Shown here in pieces: positions 45,108-55,847 of a stretch of DNA of 64,000 nt (the first letter of the stretch is position 1; each line of letters opens with the position of its first letter). The position numbers and the translations under genes were made by a program. Location: assembly GCA_013115125.1 (NCBI GenBank), contig JABANN010000101.1, positions 1 to 64,000 of the forward strand. The letters are read 5' to 3'. The DNA is from Perkinsus olseni. Its lineage: Eukaryota > Perkinsozoa > Perkinsida. A model generated the notes under the pieces. The model was not told where the DNA came from, searched no databases, and saw only the letters and a list, made by a program, of their open reading frames with translations.

Positions 45108-48100
45108 TCACTTTACACTATAGCCTTTCTTCTCATAATGTGCTGCTAGAATGTGTTTTCGGAGGCCTTCAAGCCGCACTAAAACCTGATTAGCACAACT
45201 CAGTGTCGCTGGTGCGCAGAGACAGCGAACGGACCTCATCGACAGAGTCACCGTCGTGCCCGCAGTCCCTGAGGGCCCTCGCCATGAGCTGGAAGAAGAC
45301 GTCCAAGTGGAAGTCGGTTATGGCCAAGACGGCGTGGATCTCCTCCAGTGATCGGCCATTGTAATCAGTCGGCCCGCCAAGGGTCTTTATTATGAAGTCA
45401 CTCTGCGTACGCTTGATAGCCTGTAGCTTCGCTCCAGTGAAGAAGTTGTTTATCCTCCTGTCCCGCTCAACGCACTCGTAAAGGCGTGTCACAACGTCTT
45501 CCACCGCCTCCATACCTCCGAGGCGAGCGAACAGCTGATCGTCGCCTGAAGACCGCGACCCTAGAGAGCCACTGCGGACCGGGTACCTACCATCGACATG
45601 ACCCCGTCTCTTGGCCAGCTCCATTCGAACCGTGCAACCTGCGGTGATATCGCTCCTGACACTATTGAGGACCTGAGAAGACGGCCGTCCAACGCTACCA
45701 AGGGAGGCAGAACTCACCAGACAGGCGTCGTCCACTGTATCCGCATCGACGTCCATCTCTTGGCACGTGTCAGCGAAACAGGCCAGAATCTACGCACGCT
45801 CTCAGCATTGGTACGGCAGGAGTCCACGACGCCCTCACCGCATCGAAGTGATAGTCGGTGATATTCATGTTGTAATGTGCGGGCTTTAGCTTATTCAAGT
45901 CGTACAGGGTCGGCCCACCCAGGGCGCCGCACATGAGCTGATACCTGATGGATGAACGCTGAGGAGGACGCGGAGAGGAAGGAAAGGAGTGGTATACATC
46001 TTCTGCTTTATTTGCCGAACTTTTTGCTTTCCTTTATCCAGGAAGAATTTCAGTCTGTCATCCACTTGAGCCTTTTCGTACCTGCCAGCAGAAGCACGAG
46101 CATCTCCCATAGTTGCCGAGGGTATCGACACGGAAGTCCAAGAGGCGAGGAGAGTTGTTACATCCCTTCCACTATCGTCTCGAGGTTCATATCCCCTCCC
46201 AGTCGCTCTATAACAGGCTTGCCGTTCTTCTGCTTCATTTGTTGCGCTAGAGCTGATTCACCTACCGAGAAGCACTTCCTAATGTCCTACCGTCAGGAGA
46301 GGGGAAGTTCCTTAAAAGTTGGTATCAAGCTGTTATCTATCAGCTTGTGATCGTACCATCGGCATCTAGAGGAATACAACAAGGCGCCTACCAGCATCTC
46401 TTCCCAGCACGGTATCTCGTAAGGGCTCCAAGGTGATGATAACCGCATCTACGAGGTCCTCATCTAGCCCTGCCCCGCTAAGTGCTTTATGGAAGTCTAC
46501 TAGGAAGGCATCGAAGTGGTAGTCTGTAACGCCCAGAGTCTTGTGGACAGCGACGAGGTCTCGACCTGAGCATCACGCCGGTTCGACTCCCACAGAATGT
46601 ATCTTAAAATGACTTCGAGCTACGGCACCTCGGTAAGTTTTAGGACCGCCGAGTAGCTCCACAAGGACTGTCGTCTGTGCATCCCTTATCCTCTCCAATA
46701 CACCCCCACCGAAGAACTCCTTTACCCTGGCATCCTCAGCGAGGATCTCGTACCTAAGGTGATGGTGTCGCATACTTTACGATATAGCACACACTGTGTG
46801 CCGCACAGTGAGGAGACGCCCGAGCGCCGAGTGACCTTATCAAATACGAGATTGTTTATTTGGATTAAATACAATTCTATACCGGAAGATTGAGCACTGG
46901 TATGACGGGAGCAGGAGATGAGGCTGTGAGAATGGTGGTAGCTTACAAGCTATCAATGACCTTTAGAAGACCGTCTCTGCCACCCATACGACCGAGGAAA
47001 TGATCAATACCTGACCCACTCAGCCAAGTACATCCTGTACCACGACTCCCTCACCACTACCGTCTACGACGACCTTCTTCCTAGCGATCTCCCCTCTGAC
47101 AGTGAAGCCTTTGGTGACGTCAGATCTCACCGGTTGTAAGGCCCTCAAGAGCTCTCTCGCCAAGGCCTTCTCCACACCAATATCGTTGAGTAGAGTGGTG
47201 GCCAGTATAGTGAGCATCGCGTCGAAGTGGAAATTGGTAATATTCATGCCATAGTGAGCCGGCCTGAGCGAAATCTAATACTGCCGAGCTTAGATCACCC
47301 TGCAGCAGTCACCGAGCGAACAGCTCTTACAGCAAGTCTTTTGCGTCGTAGGTGACGGGGCCGCCGATGAGGCCTCCGATGAACTGTGTCATCTTCTTCT
47401 TAATCGCCGTAACCTTCGCCTTGTTCTTCTCGAAAAAGCTGCGCAAACGGTCGTCTTGCAATGCCTTCTCGTACGCCAAGTCGATGAGCTTTTCCAGACT
47501 GTTCTCTCCACCCAAACGGTCGTAACTGAAGACACTATCGTCAAGGACAACATACGCCCCTCTGTCCTCCCCTACAGCGGCTTCTGATTGGCCATTTCCA
47601 ACGCCCTCTTCACATCGTGGTTCATCAGCTCCTTATTAACTATCTGTAGCCTCAACGACTCCATAAGCACTGTGCCTGAGAGGCAGAACATCAGACCCGT
47701 CAGCGAGCGACATGCCGGCCACGTTACAGTCATCGATGGTCTCGCTGTCAACTCCCATGGCTTGGAATGCTTCACGACAGGACTCCATGAATGAATCAAA
47801 GTGGAAGTCCGATATCTGTATCGTGCTGTGAATCTCGGGTAGATCACGGCCTCTGTACCCAGTCGAGGCACCGAACAACTGCTGGAAATACTTCCCTGAG
47901 TACAACAGCGACCTGGTCGTCTCCGTGAATCGATCGACAACGCATAATATGACGAAGAAGCAGGCAGCGTCCTTCCCACCTTGACTCTCCATCACAGCGT
48001 CCAGTTTGGAGCCTTGGAAGAAATGCTTAACCCTATCGTCAACAAGGACTCTATCATAAACCTTCGCGACCCAACTGACAACCCCTTCCTGCCCGCCGAG

Positions 48101-50866
48101 GATCGATATGAGGCCCTCTGTGCCTGAGACGCAGTGATGGGGCCCTGAGCCATCCTTTCAAGCGGATCAATCTAACTTGCGCTTCAGATAAAGCCCCATC
48201 GGAACAGACGGCTTGATTGCATTTCAGCCATTATCATATCTCATTATCCGCTAGCACTACACTGAGTCCACGAGCAGCAGGGAAGACTCCGAATCGCCGT
48301 AATGACAACTACCGGCTACATCTACTCGCACCACCCTTACGGACGCGAAGCGCGGAAGAGGCCCGGTCTCCGGCGGCGTCGCATCTCGCTACTCACCTTG
48401 ACTCTCTGTCTTCTTCCTAGCGATCTCGAGCCTCACCGTGCAACCACAGGTGATAGGGCTCCTAGTGAACCTCACGACTTCCGCCATATCGTTCATCACT
48501 GCTGGCTCCACGTCCATAATATTCGCAGCCACCTGAAGAACAGTGCTCACCGAACGATACCTCCATCCAGTCCAACTTGAAAATTCTCCAGGACAGCATC
48601 GAACTGGTAGTCGGTAATGTTCAGTCCGTAATGAGCTGGTCTAAGGTTGTTCACCGGATACAGCTGAGGCCCGCCGAGCATTCCTGTTAATAACTGTACC
48701 TAGACACCGACAGTCAGCTTGGCTTGAAGCTCGACAGCAGCACTTACCATTTTGGATTTGATGTGGGTCATTTTAGAGGTATCTTTCGAGAAGAAGTACT
48801 TCACTCTGGGATCAAGGAGGCAGCCTGTGTACCTGTGAAATGATTGACTCCTTCCAAGATCGACGAAAGCACGAGTCCAAGGCCGCCGGCTTCCGACCAC
48901 TCTTGCATGGCATAGTATCTCAATCCCTGTACTACATCGTCTCGATGACGGCTTCCAAGTTCATCTCCCCGCCTAGCCTTTCGAGCACTGTTCTTCCACC
49001 AACCACTTTAGACGTAGCGCTGAGTCCACTGCTCCTGCAGAGTACTCCATCTCTAGCTGGCTCCAATGAGACCAGCACCTGCGGGGTAATAATATGAAAT
49101 GGCCCAACTTCACTTATCTTGGATGCTTACTGCACATTACTGCCATTAACCCGGGACACATATTTCTCAGCGGCACGTAGTTCGCTTCCCGTTGCACGCT
49201 ACGTCTACTAGTAGTACTACTACTTCACAACGGAATCCAGTGAGGCATGCGTACAAATGGTTCCCAGGACACTACCTCATCCATGACGTCTTCCTCCACA
49301 CCAAGACCATTGAGAGCCTTCTGGCAGTTCATAATAAAGCAGTCGAAGAGGTAATCGTTAACACCCAGGTCCCTATGAACCTCCTTGAGGTCTTTACCTG
49401 ATGCAGGCGGTAATCATGCAGTGGCAGCATTCAGTAGCCCACTCAGGACGGCCTGCTCACCTTGCCAAGTCTTCGGGCCACCCAGAGCCTCTGTTATCCA
49501 TACCAATTGAGAGTTCTTAACCCTAGAGGCAACGCACTGCCAGCAACAGGTGATGAGCAGCTATCACTTCTCAACGTCCTTGTCCGCGAAATAGGTCTTG
49601 AGCCTATGGTCGTTAACCACCAATTCATAGACCCTATCCATGAAGGTCTTGATGCCCTCAGCCTCTCCGAGCCTTATCAAATACAACTGGATGCTTATGA
49701 CCCTTGTGTCGATTACCTCCTATAAAGGCCGTCCTTCCCCTTCTCAATACTCCTCCTCGCGAGCTCCATGCGTACAGTGCACCCGGTGGTGATAGCCTTA
49801 CGTACTTGGCCAATAGCTCGCATGGCATCCTATCGTAATGAGTGTTCTCCCCAGCTGAGAGCAGCACCCTACCTTTACTGCATTTGGATGGGCCCCTACG
49901 GCCTCGAAAGTGTGATGGAAAAGCTCGGACATCTGAGTGAGTCTTGACGCTGATGAGCAGACATTCTCAACCTACCACGTCGAACTGAAAGTCAGTGATG
50001 TTCATCTGATAGTGCACCATTTTCAAGTCATCCAGGTCGTATTTGGAAGCTCCACCTGTGGCCAGAGGTCAGTGAAAAACCTTGTCTCAGCGTTGCCGAC
50101 GACGGGCATTACCAAATTGTCCCGATAGGAACTGGTGCATCTTTTTCCTTATCGAGTCAATTTTCCTTTGGTTCTTCTCAAAGTAGGCCCTACAGCAGCA
50201 CCACCTTCCGACACTCTTCACTGTTCGCAATCCCTCACCGGGTCCTCGGATCTTTCAGCGCCTTCGCGTAAACTAGACCGATGCATGCCTCTAGCGCCGT
50301 ATCCCCTCCTAGTCTCTCGAACCTGACCAACCGTGAGTCTCCCATTTCTTGGCGAATGATGGAAGCCGCACAGTGGTCGGGAAAGGTCATCAGTAGCGTT
50401 CTTTCTCTTCGCCAGCATGTCGATCGTAGCCTGTGCGGTAGCTACTGCCTCGTCCTGAGGGCCACTCCCTTCTCCATCAGCTGGGGGCCGTATCATCGCC
50501 ATGAACCTGGCCCACTGTCAGAGAAATCCGTCATCAATAGCGATGAGTACTTGGAGATGATCCCTCGGGCTCTATCGAGTTCCTTTTGAACGAAGCCGGC
50601 ATTAATGGCCGCGGTCCCTCCTGCGCCACCTGCTGCGACTTTGCGTTGATCCACTTGCACCTTTATGGCCTTCAACTTGTCTGAACAAAGGCGGCTGAAT
50701 ATGCCGGCTTGGGTGAGATGTCCACAACGTGAGTGCTGTGCGACGAGAGCTGGTTCGATGCCCCGCGAGGTGCATTACCCGCGACGCTCTGAACTTGGCC
50801 CTTCACCGACTGGACATCCTTCTGTGTTTTCTCGACGCTCTTCAGGAGATCATCTACACTAGCCAT
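45108..50866 (-). CDS. Eight-domain truncated haemoglobin, coiled-coil N-terminus (copy 1)
   Basis: Starts MASVDDLLKSVEKTQKDVQS, a heptad-like helix extending to about 50400. Eight trHb domains follow, starting near 50330, 49690, 49000, 48120, 47525, 47005, 46230 and 45530. Proximal-His motifs in order: MVHYQMNIT, EVHRDLGVN, PAHYGLNIT, EIHSTIQIS, PAHYGMNIT, AVHKTLGVT, PAHYNMNIT, EIHAVLAIT. B10 Tyr is present in all eight (for example LVYAKALKD, RVYELVVND, MYTGCLLD, KVYDRVLVD, LAYEKALQD, RLYECVERD). E11 alternates M,Q,M,Q,M,Q,M,Q (IRKKM, VKNSQ, IKSKM, VMESQ, IKKKM, IRDAQ, IKQKM, IKRTQ). Odd domains end with a GCTVRMELARR-type helix. The last exon VLVRLEGLRKHILAAHYEKK-GYSVK supplies the final helix. 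Short introns throughout; about 1,350 residues. No signal peptide, so cytosolic. Confidence 0.9.
46566..46628 (-). other. 63-nt intron carrying an antisense B-box-like motif
   Basis: GGTTCGACTCC lies on the plus strand at 46580-46590, opposite the intron of globin copy 1, domain 6. The equivalent junction in copy 2 (near 40950) reads through as coding (KKSVARGVMERSLTGRDLAE). Confidence 0.6.
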
Positions 50867-51403
50867 TACAGTGCATGCGACAACTGATTCTCAGGAGCAA
50901 TCCTTCTTCCACAACGCTACCCAACTGTGTGTAAAGTCTCAATCACAGGAATTACGGGCGAGCGAGATTGTCTTTGCGCAGTTCGGCATTGGTTCTCGAG
51001 CAGTGATGTTCCCAGTTGTCGATACGAGCCTGCCGACCATTGTGATCCTACTGGAAAGCTCAGCGGAGTATCGCGCCTGTATAATAACCTTAATCTGATG
51101 GAGTGAATAAACCGCGCTACGCACATTGCACAGCACGTGTGCGCCCGTACGCGCCGCATGCGCACTCAACAACACGACAGGAAAGTGACGAAAGAAAGTC
51201 GTTGAAATATTTGACTTATCGAGCGGGGTTGCAGTCCATCACTCTTCACTATGAAAATCTACCAAGTCAGAATTGCTCGGAACTTTATCATCATCGCCAC
51301 CACTTCTCGTCATCATCATCATCACAATAACAAGACATGCGTGATCATCATATTTATGCTACCTTTAAATAACCTTGCCGAAGAAACAAACTCCCAGCAA
51401 CCT
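50867..51403. other. Spacer upstream of globin copy 1
   Basis: It should contain the globin promoter and the 3' end region of the F-box/Yippee gene. A (CAT)n run lies at 51309-51324. No gene was recognised. Confidence 0.55.
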
Positions 51404-53395
51404 TCACCGCCCAGCGCGGCCGCCCGCTAACTTCTGCTGAATAGTGTCGGGCCGCAGAAACCTGAAGAAAAATACAGTGATACACAAGACATCAGCGACC
51501 GAGGAGCGAGCGGAAGCCACCACTGACTCTCTGGGAGGAGATCGCCCACTGCGAAGTAGGCAGTGACGGACATCTGGAGCAGCCCCAGGAGACTTACCCG
51601 GATTTCCGGGAGGGCACATATCAACACTGGAGCTCCGAGACTGCAGACGCTCTGGAGGCAGGCCGAGAATCGCACCGAGGTCATTTCTAATTCGTAGCCG
51701 AGATTTTTCGTTTCTTTCGCTGGCGTCGTTCTCGGTCACAGTGGCAACTGCCGTGACCAGCAATGATAGCCTCCGTTCGATGCCCCTATCGCCACCTCTA
51801 GCCGTGCGAAGGTGCGCCAGAGTACTGCTCCTACGGAGGCGCTGAAAGGCCATGAGAATCGTAGACTCTTCCTCCAGACGACCTCGCACTGTATTGCCGA
51901 AGAGAGACATGCGGCGGAGCTGTGTAGGGTCCGACGGGGCGCCAGACAACCCGTGAGGGTCGATCCATTTCCGTCGGATCTCATACGCCAGAGACTCCGC
52001 CCGGTGGATCGAAAGGGTGAAGCCTTTACAAGCAGGCGATAGTGAAAGGCCCCGGACGAGGCCTTCGAGAATGATGAGTTTATCGTACCTCGGAGTCTGC
52101 CCTGGCGCGCTGGGGGGCTCAGAGGAGCTAGCAACCTTGGACAGCGCCTCGAGGATACCATCGTCAAGCACCATCGTAAGCAGGTTACGGCTCTCATGCG
52201 ACGAGGGATCGGCTAGTACCAGCCAAACCAGCATTCTTGCGAGACAGCAGGAGATCTTTTCCGTGTACCGTGCCAGCCTATCACCTTCGATCTTGCTGAC
52301 TGAGGGAACAACAGAGGAGGGGCCTTTACCAGAACGGCCGCCGCCAATGACGAACCTCAAAGCCCGCTTGAGGAAGCCAGCTTCTTCGCTATGGCTACGC
52401 ACAACGGACACTGGTCGGGCCAACGAGGAGACCCCCTTCCAGGCAGAGGCCTGCTCTCGCATGACCTCATACAGCTGAGCAACCCGCACAAACTTGAAGT
52501 CCTCGGTAATCAGGAGTATTGCCTCAGCCGTCGCATTCCTCAGCTCGGCCAGACACCGACTACACATCTCGTCACTAGACGACCCTGTTGATTGCCTCAA
52601 GGAATACACCTTTCGCTGGGAGGCGCCCCTCCGGCAACACTGCGGGACATAGAGGGCAGCCTGTTCGATAAGAAACTTGCCAGCCTTGAAGCTGTTGGCA
52701 GGGTCCATAGACGCCAAGTACTTCTTTCCCAATAAGAATTTGCAAGTGCCACACTTAACATCGCACACAACGTACCTGCCCGTCGTGAAGGTCGTAGTGT
52801 AGGCCAGGGTCTCTTCGACGACAACTCGCCGAAGGACCCAATCAACGAGGAACGCTGGCCCTCTGCCTCCATGGTAGTTGTCGCTCATTATAGCACAGTT
52901 CACAAGCACGGGTGACTTGCACACGCCACAGTAGAAAGTCATCGTGCTGGGCAAACCGTTGCGCAGTCCAACGCCGCGATTACCATCAACTTCTCGACCC
53001 TTGGCCTCGGAAAGGACTTCCTGGGAACTCGGTGCTTGAATGTCCGCAGACCTCATCAGATGCAAGGTCGGGCACTGGGCTAATGACACCATATGCCGAC
53101 TGAATCGCAGCATAAAAGGGTCATGGGCGGCGGGGGACGCTAAGACGACATCAGGGTCGGGTATGGCCATTCGGTGGAGCAGCTCCCCCGTCCGTCGCAG
53201 AGTGGCCCTGTTGACCAAGGCTAGGGCCATGAGCTCAAGGGGAGTGTCAAGCGTGTATACCATGATGATCTCGTCGACGACATCCTGAGGCAGGTCCTCC
53301 CAGGTTAAACTTCGCCCTTTCAGCGGAGCAATGCACACAGAACTGTCGAAGCTGCTTCGACTGGTGGCCGTGGTAGAACACGAAGAGTTGGACAT
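51404..53395 (-). CDS. F-box protein with Yippee/Mis18-type zinc domain
   Basis: Single exon, 663 residues. An F-box-like segment at about 29-65 (LTWEDLPQDVVDEIIMVYTL) suggests binding to Skp1 in an SCF ubiquitin ligase. Residues about 150-250 form a Yippee-type zinc module: YCGVCKSPVLVNCAIM (first Cys pair), GGRGPAFLVDWVLRRVVVEE, TGRYVVCDVKCGTCKFLLGK (second Cys pair, with C-x2-C before a L-G-x-K-Y step), then FKAGKFLIEQAALY. Yippee/CULT folds bind zinc and, in cereblon, are the substrate pocket of an E3 ligase. A further Cys cluster (CCRRG, EMCSRCLAELRNA) follows. The C-terminal 350 residues are basic, Ser-rich and unrecognised. Substrate capture for ubiquitination is the natural inference. 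It lies between the globin and DNAJ genes, all on the minus strand. Confidence 0.85.
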   Translation of the reverse strand: MSNSSCSTTATSRSSFDSSVCIAPLKGRSLTWEDLPQDVVDEIIMVYTLDTPLELMALALVNRATLRRTGELLHRMAIPDPDVVLASPAAHDPFMLRFSRHMVSLAQCPTLHLMRSADIQAPSSQEVLSEAKGREVDGNRGVGLRNGLPSTMTFYCGVCKSPVLVNCAIMSDNYHGGRGPAFLVDWVLRRVVVEETLAYTTTFTTGRYVVCDVKCGTCKFLLGKKYLASMDPANSFKAGKFLIEQAALYVPQCCRRGASQRKVYSLRQSTGSSSDEMCSRCLAELRNATAEAILLITEDFKFVRVAQLYEVMREQASAWKGVSSLARPVSVVRSHSEEAGFLKRALRFVIGGGRSGKGPSSVVPSVSKIEGDRLARYTEKISCCLARMLVWLVLADPSSHESRNLLTMVLDDGILEALSKVASSSEPPSAPGQTPRYDKLIILEGLVRGLSLSPACKGFTLSIHRAESLAYEIRRKWIDPHGLSGAPSDPTQLRRMSLFGNTVRGRLEEESTILMAFQRLRRSSTLAHLRTARGGDRGIERRLSLLVTAVATVTENDASERNEKSRLRIRNDLGAILGLPPERLQSRSSSVDMCPPGNPGKSPGAAPDVRHCLLRSGRSPPRESVVASARSSVADVLCITVFFFRFLRPDTIQQKLAGGRAGR

Positions 53396-53548
53396 CGTTT
53401 CACAACTGATAGCCCACTCCGTCTTCTAGGACGACGACGGAGCACTCCCGGTGAACGATAACATTCCCCCATTTTGTTATCACCGCAACTTACCAACAAA
53501 ACAAGCAGCAGCACAGCAAGGCAAGTAACAACACCCTCATGGACATAA

Positions 53549-54756
53549 TTAGTCTAAAGACTTTAGTTCCTCAATAAGTTCCCTCTGCCTTTCACTCATC
53601 ACTCTCGGGAATTTAACAGCGAAATGGATGACGAGGTCTCCAGCCCCTCCAGTCTGCCGCGGTGCACCCCTCCCTAGGAATCTCTTAGTAGTCGCTGCGG
53701 TCACTGGCTCATCTATAGCAAGCCTCATGACCCTTCCCAAGGCCAAGTCGATAATCTCCAAGTTCATACCAAGGAAGGACTCCCATAGCCCGACTTCTTT
53801 CGTGTAATGCAAGTCGCCCGAACCCTCAGGACACAGTGAGAGGCCTTCCTGTGGTCCGAACCTCACTGTCACCAACAACGGGCCGGGCCTAGAAGCACCT
53901 GCCTCTTCCAGGCCCATCCCTTCGTAACTCAAAACTGTACCGTTGACTGTGCCCGGAGGGACAGCCACTCTGAACTGGCGACCGCCCTCCAAGGTGATCG
54001 TCTGAAAGACGCCGTAACCGCCAGCCGCACGGAACTGCTCACTTTCACAGTCCCTCGCACTGCTTCCTGCAGAGAGATGTCCAGCACATGCTTAACGGCC
54101 GGCCCTTGCGACTCCGCCACTCTCTTGGCAGCCTCTTGTTTCTCACGAAGGAGATCAGCAAAGGGAGACACGGATCCGAAAAAGGTCTCATAGACTTCCA
54201 TAGCGTTGACCTTCGTCGGGACACCTGAAGTAGCGTGGGACTGAAATCGGATGTCCCTGCAGATGCGCCCACCTCCCAGGGCCGTTCCTGGAACGCCATA
54301 AACGAGACCCTGGTGACCGTAACGATCATAGACGATTCGATGTTGGGGGTCACGGAGAACCACGAAAGCTTCAGCCACAAGTTGGAATTGGGACGTGGCA
54401 TGAACTCGAAGGCGACCTGGAATTAAGCGGCGCGCTGGCCGAAAGAACTCTCGCTGGAGCCAGGAGAGATGCTACGTGATTCAGTAACAGATGATGATAC
54501 ACCAAGCCGGAGGAGTCCTCACCTTCAGAGTGTCTTTGTGGATGCCATTTTATAGCAGCCAGGCGGTAAGCATTGCTTAGGTCATCTGAAGCAGACGAGG
54601 GTGGCCTAGGCCTGCCGCAGTCGTCGGCCTACCCTGAGTGGCCGAGCGTGGCACTCCAAGCACAGCATAGTAGTCCTGCAACTTGAGGCTCCTAGTGCCG
54701 AAGGGGACGTCCCCGACGGCCCCCTCGGTCAAGAGCACCTCCGCGGGCTCCGACAT
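53549..54756 (-). CDS. DNAJB/Sis1-type Hsp40 co-chaperone with HPQ in place of HPD
   Basis: The start MSEPAEVLLTEGAVGDVPFG leads to the J domain: LQDYYAVLGVPRSATQ, intron, AYRLAAIKWHPQRHSE, intron, FQLVAEAFVVLRDPQHRIVY then DRYGHQGLVYG. The Hsp70-activating HPD motif reads His-Pro-Gln (codon CAA). A linker with METFFGSVSPFADL-like text replaces the Gly/Phe region. The substrate-binding part: VKHVLDISLQEAVRGTVK, an intron, TITLEGGRQFRVAVPPGTVN, then DLHYTKEVGLWESFLGMNLE, VMRLAIDEPVTAATTKRFLG, APRQTGGAGDLVIHFAVKFP and the end EELKSLD. There is no CxxCxGxG zinc finger, so it is type II (DNAJB). Length is close to the family. Without HPD the protein may bind clients but not stimulate Hsp70. Confidence 0.88.
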
Positions 54757-55847
54757 TGGATGAGAGGGAAAGAACAGGCTGGAACCGTTGCCTCAAGGTC
54801 TGCACAGGAGACCAACGCGGAGAGGTAATGAACCTGTCGCGCGCCACGAAATAAAGAACGCCGCGGATGCTCCCTCTGAAACCCGTCAGCTGAGCTGAGA
54901 TGCCACAGCATGCTCGACCGTATCGAACCCGTATTATCGTACCCTAGCACACCTCATTCAAGTTGGAGTCAGAGAGATGCAGCTTTTTGGCCGTTGAGTC
55001 GATCGAGCCTCGGGAAAGGGTCCGAAGGCGGTCAGCTTCACCGACTCCCTGAACTCATGGGGAGGCGCGAAAATGACAGAATTGATTGGCAAATGGACGA
55101 AATGGGCTCCCCCCTTACCCAACTTCCCAACGTACCACGACTGCAACTACTGTTTGTCGCGAAAGGCAGCTTTATGAGCTGCTCTCGGGAACAGCAACGC
55201 CTGCGGTCGTGAGATCAACACTACTAAATCCCGTTGGGAATTTATTTAGCTTCACCAGTGGCCTGCAACAAACTTTACCACGGCCACCTACTACCACATT
55301 GTATCCGCCTCCTAAGAACACTAAGGAAGAGGGTCAATACTCGATCGTTCCTAGCCTCAACAACTAGAAGCGGAAGCTTGAGATACAGTTCTTCGTAAGT
55401 AAGACGTGTGAACTTGCGTCGTATGAAAAAGCGCACGCCACAGTGATCGATTACCGCAGAAATGTCAAGACAACTACCTTCATTGCTGCTACGTACCCAT
55501 CTTGCTCTTTGTGCGTCTTTGGTCATGGTACGTACGTTCGTCTTAGTGAACTCGTGCGTTCCTCGTTATGCTATGGAACATACGTTCACCCTAGATCCAA
55601 CAACTAGATCAGTTTCCCGAACTCCTCTCGAGTCCGGTTTTACCTCTCTTTGAGCCCCGTCTCAAATAGCCACACTGTACTGAGTTATAGTGCACTTTTG
55701 ATGCTATCACTGCTACGCTCCGCTAGGACTCACTTCGCTCGTCCCAGCTACACGCGCATTGATTAGCCATGAATTGAGGGGAGCGTTGTGAGCCGGTGTG
55801 TGGCATCAGCTGTCTCGTTAACTCGCTACTCTAATAATCTCACAACG
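54757..55847. other. Divergent spacer, about 1.1 kb
   Basis: It lies between the starts of the DNAJ (minus) and RRM (plus) genes. Several short open frames on both strands have no recognisable domain. No promoter motif or RNA gene was seen. Confidence 0.5.
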
